A stretch of DNA of 32,445 nucleotides. Source: Pseudomonadota bacterium. Its GTDB lineage: Bacteria; Pseudomonadota; Gammaproteobacteria; Xanthomonadales; Xanthomonadaceae. Positions 24,362 to 32,445 of this stretch are shown here, piece after piece (position 1 is the first letter of the stretch; each line of letters begins with the position of its first letter). The stretch spans positions 1-32,445 of the forward strand of contig JAEXAG010000026.1 of the NCBI GenBank assembly GCA_023394655.1, written 5' to 3'. Position numbers and translations under genes: made by a program. The notes beneath the pieces were generated by a model. It saw nothing but the letters and a program-made list of their open reading frames with translations, did no database searches and was not told where the DNA came from.

Positions 24362-24372
24362 GATATGCATTC

Positions 24373-24402
24373 AAGCCCTTGATTTCAGGGGCTTTTTCTT
24401 TT
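24373..24402 (+). terminator. Terminator of tRNA-Ser(CGA)
   Basis: AAGCCCTTG (24373-24381) pairs with CAGGGGCTT (24386-24394) with one wobble and a 4-base loop, followed by a T-rich run through 24404. Confidence 0.8.
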
Positions 24403-24414
24403 TTGGCTCCCGGC

Positions 24415-24434
24415 GTCCCTACCTATGTCCCTAC
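24415..24434 (+). repeat. Direct repeat GTCCCTAC x2
   Basis: GTCCCTAC occurs at 24415-24422 and 24427-24434, 12 bases apart, just downstream of the tRNA-Ser terminator. Closely spaced short direct repeats beside a tRNA 3' end resemble integrase arm-binding sites; this is inference. Confidence 0.5.
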
Positions 24435-24436
24435 TT

Positions 24437-24486
24437 GGTGCACGAGTCAGCGGGCCTTGCCCCATCTCTACCCCCTAGAGTGCACC
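24437..24486. repeat. Inverted repeat GGTGCAC/GTGCACC
   Basis: GGTGCAC (24437-24443) and GTGCACC (24480-24486) form a perfect 7-base inverted repeat separated by 36 bases. Function unknown. Confidence 0.45.
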
Positions 24487-24668
24487 CCCTTTTTAGCGCC
24501 GCAATTGTTCGCACGCGCGGAATGCTTCGCGCGCGCGATAGGCCGCAAAACTCTACCCGCGCGGGGCCGCGTCAAGCCGCTCCAGGTCAAGTCGGCTGCA
24601 TCGCTCGGCACGGGTGCAGCATCATTGGCCAGCGCGCGCCGTGGCTTGCCCCTTGCCGTTCGGAAGGC

Positions 24669-25718
24669 TCAACCCATGCTGGCGCAGTCGATGACGAAGC
24701 GGTACTTCACGTCACCGCGGATCATGCGCTCGTAGGCGGCGTCGATGCCGTCCGCATCGATCACCTCCACGTCCGATACGATCCCGTGTGCGGCGCAGAA
24801 ATCCAGCATTTCCTGGGTTTCGGCGATGCAGCCGATCAACGAGCCGGCAATCGCCCGGCGGCGGCCGATCAGCGAACCGATGCTCGGCGAGGGATGCGGA
24901 TGCTCCGGCAAGCCGACCAGCACCAGCGTGCCGTCGCGCTTGAGCGTGGCGGTGTACGCATCCAGATCGTGGCTGGCGGCGACGGTGTTCAGCACCAGGT
25001 CCAGACGCCCGCGCTGCGCCTTCATCTGCGCGGCATCGCGGGAGTTCACCACCTCGTCGGCACCCAGCGCCAAGGCATCGGCGCGCTTGGATTCGGATGT
25101 GGTGAAAGCCACCACGTGTGCACCCAATGCCCGGGCGAGCTTGATCCCCATGTGCCCCAAGCCACCGATGCCGACCACGCCCACGCGGCTGCCCGGCCCT
25201 GCCTTCCAGTGCCGCAGCGGCGACCAGATGGTGATGCCGGCGCACAGCAGCGGCGCCACCGCCGCCAGCTGATCGACCGGATGGGTGATCCGAAGGACGA
25301 AATCCTGATCGACCACGATGCGCTGCGAATAGCCGCCCAGCGTATGCCCCGGCGCATCGGCCGTGCGGCCGTTGTAGGTGCCGACCATGCCCTGCTCGCA
25401 GTATTGCTCCAGGCCTTCCTCGCAGGAGGCGCACTGGCGGCAACTGTCCACCATGCAGCCGACGCCGACCACGTCGCCCACCGCGAAGCGCGTCACTTCG
25501 CTGCCGACCGCCGACACCCGCCCGACGATCTCGTGTCCCGGCACGCAGGGATAGCGCGTACCGCCCCATTCCGAGCGCACCGTGTGCAGGTCCGAGTGGC
25601 AGACGCCGCACCAGTCGATGTCGATCTGCACGTCGCGCGGGCCGGGCGCGCGACGCGTGATGGCCATGGCTTCGAGGGGCGTGTCGGCGGCATGTGCACC
25701 GCGGGCATGGGTGGTCAT
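24669..25718 (-). CDS. Zinc-dependent NAD(P) alcohol dehydrogenase, YahK/CAD type
   Basis: 349-aa medium-chain alcohol dehydrogenase, the same length as E. coli YahK, an NADPH-dependent aldehyde reductase of broad range. Catalytic zinc ligands are C40 in WCGVCHSDLH and H62-E63 in GHEIVG; structural zinc cysteines are C93, C96, C99 and C107. The Rossmann motif VVGIGGLGHMGIKLARALGA and the following TTSESKRADAL suggest NADPH preference. The ATG at 25718 has GGAAG upstream and gives the family length. It lies 78 bases downstream of dapE on the same strand, with no clear functional link. Where related genomes carry asnB after dapE (from memory), this gene sits instead. Confidence 0.92.
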   Translation of the reverse strand: MTTHARGAHAADTPLEAMAITRRAPGPRDVQIDIDWCGVCHSDLHTVRSEWGGTRYPCVPGHEIVGRVSAVGSEVTRFAVGDVVGVGCMVDSCRQCASCEEGLEQYCEQGMVGTYNGRTADAPGHTLGGYSQRIVVDQDFVLRITHPVDQLAAVAPLLCAGITIWSPLRHWKAGPGSRVGVVGIGGLGHMGIKLARALGAHVVAFTTSESKRADALALGADEVVNSRDAAQMKAQRGRLDLVLNTVAASHDLDAYTATLKRDGTLVLVGLPEHPHPSPSIGSLIGRRRAIAGSLIGCIAETQEMLDFCAAHGIVSDVEVIDADGIDAAYERMIRGDVKYRFVIDCASMG

Positions 25719-25796
25719 TGGGCAGGCTTCCGATGGCGAATGCACAGCATACGCGGCGCATCGCCGGGCGTTTGGCAAGCCGCCTGCGACGCCCCA

Positions 25797-26945
25797 TCAG
25801 GCAGCCGTTCCATCCCCGCCATCCATGAGTCGCCGGATCAACTGCAGGTACAGCGCCGGCAGCGCTTCGAGGTCGGCGACGCGCACATGCTCGTCCACCT
25901 TGTGGATGGACGCATTCACCGGCCCGATTTCGATGCACTGCGCGCCCAGTGGCGCGATGAAGCGCGCATCGGAGGTGCCGCCGCCGGTGCTTTCCTCCGG
26001 TACGCCACCGGCGAAGCCCGCCAGCACCTCGCGGGCGCTGGCGCGCAGGCGGCCTTCCGGGGTGTGGAACGGCGCACCGCCATGGTGCCAATGGATGCGG
26101 TAATCCAGCCCGTGCCGTTGCAGCACCGCCTCGCATTCGCCCTGCAAGCGTTCGGCGTCCCAACGCGGGTTGTAGCGCAGGTTGAACAGGACCTCGAGCT
26201 GGCCGGGAATGACGTTGTTGGCGTGCTCGCCGGCATGGGTGTCGGTGATCTGCAGGCTGGTCGGGGGGAAGCTGTCGAAGCCTTCATCCCACCGTTTCGC
26301 TGCCAGTTCGGCCAGCGCCGGCAACGCCATGTGGACGGGATTGCGGGCCTTGTCCGGATAGGCAACATGGCCCTGCACGCCGTGCACGTTCAGGCGTGCC
26401 GATAGCGAGCCGCGCCGCCCCACGCGCAGCAGGTCCCCGAGCACCGCGGTGGAAGACGGCTCGCCGGTGATGCACCAATCGATGCGCTGGCCGCGCTCGC
26501 GGAACACGTCGGCGACCTTGCGCACGCCGTCGATGGCATCGCCCTCCTCGTCCGAGGTCAGCAGCAGGGCGACGATACCGGCGTGGTCGGGATGCTCGGC
26601 GACAAATCGTTCCAGCGCCACCACGAAGGCGGCGACGCTGCCCTTCATGTCGGCGGCACCGCGCCCGTACAACACGCCATCGCGGATTTCCGGCACGAAC
26701 GGATCGCTCGACCACGCCTCCCGCGGCCCCGGCGGCACCACGTCGGTATGGCCCAGCAGCACCAGCACCGGCCCGCCCTGTCCATGCGTGGCCCAGAGGT
26801 TGTCCACCTGGCCGAAGCGCAGGTGTTCGATGGCGAAGCCGGCGGCCTCCAGCCGCCCAGCGATCAGGGCCTGGCAGCCGGCGTCGTCCGGGGTCACGGA
26901 AGGACGGGCGATCAGCTCGCGGGTGAGTTGCAGGACATCGGACAT
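25797..26945 (-). CDS. dapE: Succinyl-diaminopimelate desuccinylase
   Basis: M20-family di-zinc amidase (382 aa) that hydrolyses N-succinyl-LL-2,6-diaminopimelate in the lysine and peptidoglycan-precursor pathway. Metal ligands H66 (LLGHTDVVPPG), D99 (YGRGAADMKG), catalytic and bridging E133/E134 (TSDEEGDA), E162-region (CITGEPSS) and the C-terminal ESTGGGTSDARFI are intact. The ATG at 26945 is chosen over the one at 26969 because AAGGAG lies eight bases upstream and the protein then begins like E. coli DapE (DVLQLTRELIARPSVTPDD). It follows yffB by 33 bases. Confidence 0.96.
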   Translation of the reverse strand: MSDVLQLTRELIARPSVTPDDAGCQALIAGRLEAAGFAIEHLRFGQVDNLWATHGQGGPVLVLLGHTDVVPPGPREAWSSDPFVPEIRDGVLYGRGAADMKGSVAAFVVALERFVAEHPDHAGIVALLLTSDEEGDAIDGVRKVADVFRERGQRIDWCITGEPSSTAVLGDLLRVGRRGSLSARLNVHGVQGHVAYPDKARNPVHMALPALAELAAKRWDEGFDSFPPTSLQITDTHAGEHANNVIPGQLEVLFNLRYNPRWDAERLQGECEAVLQRHGLDYRIHWHHGGAPFHTPEGRLRASAREVLAGFAGGVPEESTGGGTSDARFIAPLGAQCIEIGPVNASIHKVDEHVRVADLEALPALYLQLIRRLMDGGDGTAA

Positions 26946-26978
26946 CCGGGTGGCTCCTTCGATGGACATGGGCGCGGA

Positions 26979-27335
26979 TCACGCCTCGCCGAACAGCTTC
27001 CGGTAATTGGCATCGGCGAAGCCCTGCACGACGCGACCATCATCCAGCACCAGCAGCGGGCGCTTCACCAGCGCGGGATGTTCGCGCAACAGCAGCTTCC
27101 ACTCCGCGTCGGAGCCCGGCGATTTGCGGTTTTCCGGCAACTGGCGCCAGGTGGTCGAGGCCCGGTTGACCAGCATGTCCCAGCCACCGACCGCCTCCTT
27201 CCAGGCCACGAAGGTCTCGGGTGCCGGCAGTGATTCGCGCACGTCCACGAACGCATGTTCGATGCCGGCGCGCTCCAGCCATTTGCGCGCCTTGCGGCAG
27301 GTGTCGCAGTTCTTCAATCCGTGCAGCGTGGTCAT
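26979..27335 (-). CDS. yffB: ArsC-family protein YffB
   Basis: 118-aa thioredoxin-fold protein of the ArsC/Spx family. The motif LKNCDTCRKARKWLE contains a CxxC pair, RASTTWRQLP is the typical mid-protein segment, and LVKRPLLVLDDGRVVQGF is the C-terminal hallmark. In E. coli the homologue yffB also lies directly upstream of dapE, so the pairing is old and conserved, but its role is not established; a thiol-reductase function is suggested by fold. The ATG at 27335 is preceded by GAGGG. Confidence 0.9.
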   Translation of the reverse strand: MTTLHGLKNCDTCRKARKWLERAGIEHAFVDVRESLPAPETFVAWKEAVGGWDMLVNRASTTWRQLPENRKSPGSDAEWKLLLREHPALVKRPLLVLDDGRVVQGFADANYRKLFGEA

Positions 27336-27378
27336 GGTGTCGGCCCTCGTGTGGAAGCAGATGATGATGCCCGAGGCA

Positions 27379-28506
27379 TCAGTCGCCGGCACGGCGCAGC
27401 GTGATTTCGGCAATCTCCGATCGCGGGCCGAGGCGCAACGCGAAGCCCGGCCACAGCCCGGCACCGTTGCCGACGTAGAGCTGCATCCCGTCCACGGGAT
27501 ACAGGCCGGAAACGAAGCCGTTGTTGAACCGCGCCACCAGCCGCTCCAGGCCCCAGGCATGACCGCCGTGGGTATGGCCGGAAAGCTGCAACGCGACGCC
27601 GTGGCGGGAGTTTTCGCGGGCATTGCCGGGCCGATGGTCCAGAAGCACGACACTGGCATCCTCGGGTCGTCCGGCCAACGCGGCGGCGAGATCCGGTGGC
27701 GGGTGTTCCTGCGATGCCGCGCGATCGGCCACCCCGGCCACCACCAAGCGATCGCCATCGCGCTCGATCAGCGCATGCGTGTTTTCCAGCATCCGGATGC
27801 CCAGCCCTTCGAACACCGTTTTCCAGCGTTCGTAACCGGAGTAGTACTCATGGTTGCCGGGCGATGCGAACACGCCATCGGCTGCGGAAAGCGCGGCCAG
27901 CGGCGGGTAGTCGGCGGCGCGCCATTCGACCTCGCCATCGACGAGGTCGCCGGACAGCATCACCGCATCCGCGCCCAGTGCATTGACCCGCTCCACCACC
28001 TTGGCCACCCACGGGCCCTGCAGCAGCCGACTCATGTGCAGGTCGGTGACATGGGCGATGCGGTAACCATCGAAGCCGGCCGGCAAGCCCGGGATCGTGA
28101 TCTCGATGCGACGCACCTCCGGCACCCGCACCGCCTCGCGCACGCCGATCGCGGCCAGGAGCAGCGCCACCGCACCGAGCGCCGGCAGCCAGCGCCGGTC
28201 CAGCACACGTCGGCGCAGCGCCTTGAGGTTGATCATCGTGAACAGCACGGCGATGACATCACGCACCAGCAGCAGCACCGCCAGCAGCAGCACCGTCATC
28301 AAGCCGGTGCCCAGCGCCAGCAGCAACACCCGCGGCACTTCCGGCGAGGCCATGCTGCCCCAGAAGCGGCTGATGACCGGGTAATGCAGCGTCGCCGCCA
28401 TCACCGCCAAGCCGCCCGCGAAACGAGCGGCCCGCGTGCGCGCAAGCGGCCACGCGAAACGGGCCACCACGTAAAGGCCGATCACGGCCATGATCAGGAG
28501 GAACAC
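27379..28506 (-). CDS. Membrane metallophosphoesterase (calcineurin-like, YkuE/YaeI type)
   Basis: 375-aa inner-membrane calcineurin-like phosphoesterase. Hydrophobic segments at about 1-20, 29-48, 57-92 and 107-122 precede the catalytic domain (about 130-375). The five metal/phosphatase blocks are present: DLHMS (D155/H157), SGDLVDG (D187), PGNHEYYSGY (N218/H219), LDHRPG, and LSGHTHGGH. Relatives of this layout act on lipid phosphates or are uncharacterised; the substrate is unknown here. The start is a GTG with AAGGAAA nine bases upstream. It sits between dapD and yffB-dapE, a position not expected from the E. coli layout. Confidence 0.85.
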   Translation of the reverse strand: MFLLIMAVIGLYVVARFAWPLARTRAARFAGGLAVMAATLHYPVISRFWGSMASPEVPRVLLLALGTGLMTVLLLAVLLLVRDVIAVLFTMINLKALRRRVLDRRWLPALGAVALLLAAIGVREAVRVPEVRRIEITIPGLPAGFDGYRIAHVTDLHMSRLLQGPWVAKVVERVNALGADAVMLSGDLVDGEVEWRAADYPPLAALSAADGVFASPGNHEYYSGYERWKTVFEGLGIRMLENTHALIERDGDRLVVAGVADRAASQEHPPPDLAAALAGRPEDASVVLLDHRPGNARENSRHGVALQLSGHTHGGHAWGLERLVARFNNGFVSGLYPVDGMQLYVGNGAGLWPGFALRLGPRSEIAEITLRRAGD

Positions 28507-28567
28507 GGAACGATTTCCTTGCGGCCGGCTGCCACCCGGACAGACCGCGTGGCGGTGAACGGAAGGC

Positions 28568-29407
28568 TCAGCCGGCGAGGCCGCGCAGCAGTTCGTTGAC
28601 CGAGGTCTTGGCGCGGGTCTTCTCGTCCACCTGCTTCACGATCACCGCGCAGTAGAGCGAGTGCGAGCCATCCGCCGCAGGCAGGGAGCCGGACACCACC
28701 ACGCTGCCCGGCGGCACGTAACCGTAGCTGATTTCCTTCGTTTCGCGGTTGTAGATGCGCGTGGACTGGCCGAGGAACACCCCCATGCCGATCACGCTGT
28801 GATGGCCGACCACAACGCCCTCCACCACTTCGGAGCGCGCGCCGATGAAGCAGTGGTCCTCGATGATGGTCGGCGTGGCCTGCAACGGTTCCAGCACGCC
28901 GCCGATGCCGGCGCCGCCGGAGATGTGGCAATGCGCGCCGACCTGCGCGCAGGAGCCGACCGTCGCCCAGGTATCGACCATCGTGCCCTCGCCCACGTAG
29001 GCGCCGATGTTGACGAAGCTCGGCATCAGCACCACGTCGCGGGCGATGTGGCAGCCGCGGCGCGCCACGGTACCGGGCACCACGCGCACGCCGTCGCGGC
29101 GGAAGGCATCGGCGTCGTAGCCGTCGAAACGCAGCGGCACCTTGTCCCAGTACGGTGCCGGCGCACCGCCCATCACCTGCATGTCGTGGGTACGGAAGAA
29201 CAGCAGCACCGCCTTCTTCAACCATTCGTTGACCTGCCAGCCGCCATTGCCGTCCGGCTCGGCCACGCGCATCGTGCCGGCTTCGAGGCCCGCCATGCAG
29301 GTTTCGATGTTCGGCTGCAGGGCCGAGAGCTCATCGGCGGTCAATGCCGCGCGGCGCTCGAAGGCGTCCTCGATGCGCTGGCGAAGGGCGGAATCCTGTT
29401 GCGTCAT
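28568..29407 (-). CDS. dapD: 2,3,4,5-tetrahydropyridine-2,6-dicarboxylate N-succinyltransferase
   Basis: 279-aa hexapeptide-repeat acyltransferase that succinylates tetrahydrodipicolinate, an early step of the succinylase branch to diaminopimelate and lysine. The N-terminal helical domain (about 1-100, with NEWLKKAVLLFFR) is followed by the left-handed beta-helix (about 105-255: VVPGTVARRGCHIARDVVLMPSFVNIGAYVGEGTMVDTWATVGSCAQVG). Length agrees with E. coli DapD. The ATG at 29407 is four bases after the glnD stop, with its AGGGAG ribosome binding site in the end of glnD, indicating a map-glnD-dapD operon. Confidence 0.97.
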   Translation of the reverse strand: MTQQDSALRQRIEDAFERRAALTADELSALQPNIETCMAGLEAGTMRVAEPDGNGGWQVNEWLKKAVLLFFRTHDMQVMGGAPAPYWDKVPLRFDGYDADAFRRDGVRVVPGTVARRGCHIARDVVLMPSFVNIGAYVGEGTMVDTWATVGSCAQVGAHCHISGGAGIGGVLEPLQATPTIIEDHCFIGARSEVVEGVVVGHHSVIGMGVFLGQSTRIYNRETKEISYGYVPPGSVVVSGSLPAADGSHSLYCAVIVKQVDEKTRAKTSVNELLRGLAG

Positions 29408-29411
29408 TGCG

Positions 29412-32003
29412 TCAATCTCCCTGGTTGCTGGCCACCAGCGCCTCGCGCAGCGCCTGTTGCCGTGTGGTGTCGAGCGGCTGGTCGCGCTCGTCGGTGATCT
29501 GGAAAACGTCCTCGGCGCGTTCGCCGAAGGTGGCGATGCGCGCATCATGCACGCGCACGCCGTGGGCGCGCAGGACCTGGGCGACTTCCGCCAGCAGGCC
29601 GGGCCGGTCGGTGCAGACCAGGCTCATCAGCGTGCGGCGGCCCTGCATCGCGGGGCTGAAATCGATCTGCGGACGGATGCGGAAATGCTGGAGGTGGCGC
29701 GGCTGGCTGCGCCGCGGCGGACGCACGCCGGAGAAATCGTCGCGGGCCAGCGTCTCGCGCAGGCGGCCCTCGACCAGCGCCGGCGCGACCGGGCGCTTGG
29801 CATCGATGGGAAGCACCTGCAGCACGTCGAACACGCGGCCGGCGGGACCGATCAGCAATCGCGCCTGCTGGATGGCCAGGCCCGCGCGATCGAGCGTGGC
29901 GACGATGGCCGCGAACAGGCCATCGCGATCCGGCGAGCTGACGAATACCTCGAGCGCGCCGGCGCCATCGCGCCCGACCGGCCGCGCGGCCACGTGCAGA
30001 TCGCCATCCGGATCCGCCGCCAGCACGCCCGCCTGCCACGCCACCTGGTCGGGATGGCCGCGCAGGAAACTTTCCTCGGGCATCGCCAGGAACAGCGCAT
30101 CCGCGGATTCCGCGTCCACGCCATGCGCCAGCAGCAGCTCGCGGGTGGCATGGCGGGTCTCGGCGATGCGCTCGGCCGCCGCGACGGGATTCTCCAAGCC
30201 GCGACGCAGGGCCAGGCGGGTGGCCACGTACAGATCGGCCAGCAGACGATCCTTCCAAGCGTTCCAAAGCTTGGGCGATGTCGCGGCGATGTCGGCGCAG
30301 GTCAGCAGGTAGAGATGGTCGAGTCGCTCCCGGTCGGCCACTTTGCCGGCGAAGGCCTGCACCACCTCGGGATCGGAAATGTCCTGCTTCTGCGCGGTGA
30401 CCGACATCAGCAGGTGTTTCTGCACCAGCCAGGCGACCAGATCGGTGTCCGCCGCCGAGAGGCCGTGGGCCTCGCAGAACGCGCGGGCATCGACCGCACC
30501 GAGCTCCGAGTGATCACCCCCGCGGCCCTTGGCGATGTCGTGGAACAACCCGGCCAGCAACAGCAGCTCGGGCTTGCGCAGGCGCGGCCAGACCTGGTGG
30601 GCCAGGCTGAAGCGCTCGCTGTCGCCGCCCTGCCGGAACAGCGACAGGTTGGCCAGCAAGGCCAGCGTGTGCTGGTCCACGGTGTAGGCATGGAAGAGGT
30701 CGAACTGCATCCGCCCGGTGACCCGGGCGAAGGCGGGTATCCAGCGCGCCAGCACGCCCATTTGCGACATCCGCCGCAGGATGGCCACGGCCTCCGGGTG
30801 CTGCAGCAGGCGCATGAAACCGGCGCGCAACACGGGCTCGGCCAGCGGGTATTCCGGCACCAGCGGCAGGCTCTCGGCCAGCGCACGCGCGGTTTCGGAA
30901 TGCAGCCCCGTCCCGGCCGGCAGCTCCGCCCAGGTCGCGAACAACGAGAAGACCCGTGCCGGATCGCCATGCGGCCAGTCGCGCTCGCGCGCGGCCAGCC
31001 AGCGCCCGCGCAGCTCGAATTCCACGTCGATCGGCACCGGTTCGCGTTCGCCATCGAGTTGCTCCTCGAAGCGTTGCAGCAGACGTTCTCCGATGCGCAG
31101 CACCAGCGCGGCACTGCGGTAAAAACCCTGCATCATCCGTTCGACATCGGCGTTGCCGGCTTCCTCCACGCCTTGCAGCCGCGCCGCAAGCAGGCGCTGG
31201 AAATCGAAGCGCAGCCTTTCCTCGCGCTTGCCGGCGACCACGTGCAGGCCCCAGCGCAGCCGCTGCAGTTCGCCCGCGGCGCGCAGCAGCGTGTCGCGCT
31301 CGTCGCGGCCGATTCGCCCACTGGCCTGCAGGGCATCCAGCCCGTCCACGCCATGCACGCGCATCGCCATCCAGCGCAAGGTCTGCAGGTCGCGCAATCC
31401 GCCCGGACCTTCCTTGATGTTGGGCTCCAGGTTGTCGGCGGTATCCCCGAAGCGCGCGTGGCGATTGCGCAGCTCCTCGCGCTTGGCGTGGAAGTACTCG
31501 GCGGCGGGCCAAACACCCGGCGGCGAAATCGCCTCGGCAAGCCGCGCCGCATCCGCCGGGTCGCCGGCCATCTGCCGGGCATCCATCAGCGCCGTCTGGG
31601 TGGCGATGTCCGCGGCCGCCGCCTCGCGCGTGGCCGGGAACGAACGCACTGCATGCGAGGCCGGGATGCCGGCATCCCAGAGTTCGGCGATGAACGCGGC
31701 GATGGCATCGCGGCAGGCCAGCTGCACCGCGTCCTCGCCCAGCACCAGCAGGTCCACGTCCGATTGCGGATACAGGCTGCGGCGGCCGTAACCGCCCACC
31801 GCGAACAGGGAAAGCGCGGCTCCAGCCGGCAGGCAACGCTGCCAGGCATCCAGCACCAGCGCGTCGATGCCTGCGGCACGCGAGCGCGACAGGCGATGGG
31901 CCGGCTCGCCGGCGTCGAAGCGACGGACCAGCTCCGCATCCAGTTCGGCCAGCCGCGCGCGGGCGACGTTGGCCCGATCCGCGTCGGCCGGCGCGGTACT
32001 CAC
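29412..32003 (-). CDS. glnD: Bifunctional uridylyltransferase/uridylyl-removing enzyme GlnD
   Basis: 863-aa nitrogen sensor that uridylylates PII proteins when glutamine is low and removes the UMP when it is high. Domains in order: nucleotidyltransferase (about 40-250; FAVGGYGRRSLYPQSDVDLL with the catalytic DxD), GlnE-like helical linker, HD hydrolase (around 490; AGLFHDIAKGRGGDHSELGA) and two C-terminal ACT domains (about 695-863). The start is the GTG at 32003, overlapping the map stop (GTGA); upstream in-frame sequence is the map gene in another frame and is not conserved GlnD. A glnB or glnK gene is not in the window. Confidence 0.96.
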   Translation of the reverse strand: MSTAPADADRANVARARLAELDAELVRRFDAGEPAHRLSRSRAAGIDALVLDAWQRCLPAGAALSLFAVGGYGRRSLYPQSDVDLLVLGEDAVQLACRDAIAAFIAELWDAGIPASHAVRSFPATREAAAADIATQTALMDARQMAGDPADAARLAEAISPPGVWPAAEYFHAKREELRNRHARFGDTADNLEPNIKEGPGGLRDLQTLRWMAMRVHGVDGLDALQASGRIGRDERDTLLRAAGELQRLRWGLHVVAGKREERLRFDFQRLLAARLQGVEEAGNADVERMMQGFYRSAALVLRIGERLLQRFEEQLDGEREPVPIDVEFELRGRWLAARERDWPHGDPARVFSLFATWAELPAGTGLHSETARALAESLPLVPEYPLAEPVLRAGFMRLLQHPEAVAILRRMSQMGVLARWIPAFARVTGRMQFDLFHAYTVDQHTLALLANLSLFRQGGDSERFSLAHQVWPRLRKPELLLLAGLFHDIAKGRGGDHSELGAVDARAFCEAHGLSAADTDLVAWLVQKHLLMSVTAQKQDISDPEVVQAFAGKVADRERLDHLYLLTCADIAATSPKLWNAWKDRLLADLYVATRLALRRGLENPVAAAERIAETRHATRELLLAHGVDAESADALFLAMPEESFLRGHPDQVAWQAGVLAADPDGDLHVAARPVGRDGAGALEVFVSSPDRDGLFAAIVATLDRAGLAIQQARLLIGPAGRVFDVLQVLPIDAKRPVAPALVEGRLRETLARDDFSGVRPPRRSQPRHLQHFRIRPQIDFSPAMQGRRTLMSLVCTDRPGLLAEVAQVLRAHGVRVHDARIATFGERAEDVFQITDERDQPLDTTRQQALREALVASNQGD

Positions 32004-32445
32004 TCCGCGGGCGGCGGCGGCGAGCCCGCCGACAGCGTCAGCACATCGAAGCCGTCCTCGGTCACGGCGACCATGTGCTCCCACTGCGCGGAAAGCTTGC
32101 GATCCTTGGTCACCACCGTCCAGCCATCGGGCAGCAGCTTGGAGTGCCGCTGACCCTCGTTGATCATCGGCTCGATAGTGAAGGTCATCCCCGGCTTGAG
32201 GACGGTGCCCTCGCCCGGCCGGCCGTAATGCAGCACCTGCGGATCCTCGTGGTACACACGGCCGATGCCGTGGCCGCAGTACTCGCGCACCACGCTGAAG
32301 CGCTCGGATTCGGCGAAGGTCTGGATCGCATGGCCGATGTCGCCAAGCGTCGCGCCCGGGCGCACCTGGCGGATCCCGCGCCACATCGCCTCGTAGGTGG
32401 CCTCGACCAGCCGCCGCGCCATCACCGAAGGCGTGCCGGCGTAAT
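32000..32445 (-). CDS. map: Methionine aminopeptidase type I, C-terminal part
   Basis: The 3' part of map, cut by the window edge; the reading frame stays open to base 32445 and the true start lies beyond. Map removes the initiator methionine from nascent proteins. The visible ~148 residues hold the metal ligands and substrate loop EYCGHGIGRVYHEDPQVLHY (His), GMTFTIEPMIN (Glu) and SAQWEHMVAVTEDG (Glu). The C-terminus ends in a short Pro/Ala tail. The stop overlaps the glnD GTG by four bases, so map-glnD are coupled. Confidence 0.95.
   Translation of the reverse strand, partial: YAGTPSVMARRLVEATYEAMWRGIRQVRPGATLGDIGHAIQTFAESERFSVVREYCGHGIGRVYHEDPQVLHYGRPGEGTVLKPGMTFTIEPMINEGQRHSKLLPDGWTVVTKDRKLSAQWEHMVAVTEDGFDVLTLSAGSPPPPAE

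Larger units (their letters stand above)
24403..24668. other. Gene-free stretch downstream of tRNA-Ser; probable integration scar
   Basis: Between the tRNA-Ser terminator and the alcohol dehydrogenase stop codon no reading frame looks like a conserved protein. The base use differs from the neighbours (C/T-rich first 100 bases). It contains an 8-base direct repeat, a 7-base inverted repeat and a hairpin-forming CGCGCGGAA/TTCGCGCG near 24514-24536. Several frames are open on both strands but stop quickly or lack codon bias. It most resembles leftover sequence from an element that used the tRNA as attachment site. Confidence 0.4.

Noticed and set aside
24415..24486. CRISPR-like repeats
   Set aside because: Only two 8-base copies and one short inverted repeat; no array, spacers or cas genes.
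24379..24735. 118-codon plus-strand frame after tRNA-Ser as a gene
   Set aside because: It starts inside the tRNA terminator and runs into the antisense of the alcohol dehydrogenase. It has no ribosome binding site and lacks the G/C third-position bias of real genes here.
29142..32153. 1003-codon plus-strand frame opposite dapD-glnD-map
   Set aside because: Shadow of GlnD coding sequence; no domain, and the minus strand has intact GlnD motifs and coupled start and stop codons.

Overview
This is ordinary, densely packed, GC-rich chromosome from a gammaproteobacterium. It is most likely a member of the Xanthomonadaceae/Lysobacteraceae (Lysobacter, Luteimonas, Thermomonas or Pseudoxanthomonas type). 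The evidence is the full-length RNase E, the sucA-sucB-lpd order, the map-glnD-dapD-yffB-dapE order, a KdkA-type Kdo kinase beside a GT9 glycosyltransferase, a PilH-like regulator, and strongly GC-biased third codon positions. No phage, plasmid, transposon or CRISPR locus is visible.

Layout. 1-7.2 kb: rne, then on the minus strand a GacA/UvrY-type response regulator, tRNA-Ser(UGA), a LysR regulator and serS, followed by a divergent short TonB-family protein. 7.3-13.1 kb: the 2-oxoglutarate dehydrogenase operon sucA-sucB-lpd, with a hairpin between sucB and lpd and a clear terminator after lpd. 13.1-17.2 kb: a LOG-family protein, an AcuI/YhdH-type reductase, an orphan PilH-like receiver, a minus-strand CbpA-type co-chaperone with a heat-shock-like promoter, and a coupled peroxiredoxin plus YfgD (ArsC-family) pair. 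17.2-21.2 kb: tRNA-Gly and tRNA-Cys with own terminators, then rnk-parC-tpm and the 4.5S/SRP RNA gene ffs. 21.2-24.4 kb: an MBL-fold hydrolase and a KdkA-like kinase (coupled), a divergent GT9 heptosyltransferase-type enzyme, a small uncharacterised protein overlapping it tail to tail, and tRNA-Ser(CGA). 24.4-24.7 kb: the only gene-free stretch over 300 bases; it looks like the scar of an element once integrated at that tRNA. 24.7-32.4 kb, all minus strand: a YahK-type alcohol dehydrogenase, dapE, yffB, a membrane metallophosphoesterase, dapD, glnD and the 3' part of map.

How the genes work together. The window covers RNA turnover and translation (rne, serS, three tRNA specificities, ffs, map), the TCA cycle (sucAB-lpd), DNA topology (parC), nitrogen sensing and lysine/peptidoglycan precursors (glnD, dapD, dapE), LPS inner core assembly (kinase and GT9) and stress protection (cbpA, peroxiredoxin).

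I found no convincing new biological system. The observations most worth a check are a tryptophan in ParC where E. coli has the quinolone-contact Ser80, the tRNA-Ser(CGA) downstream scar, mutually exclusive hairpins in the sucA leader, and the unexplained small protein in the LPS locus.
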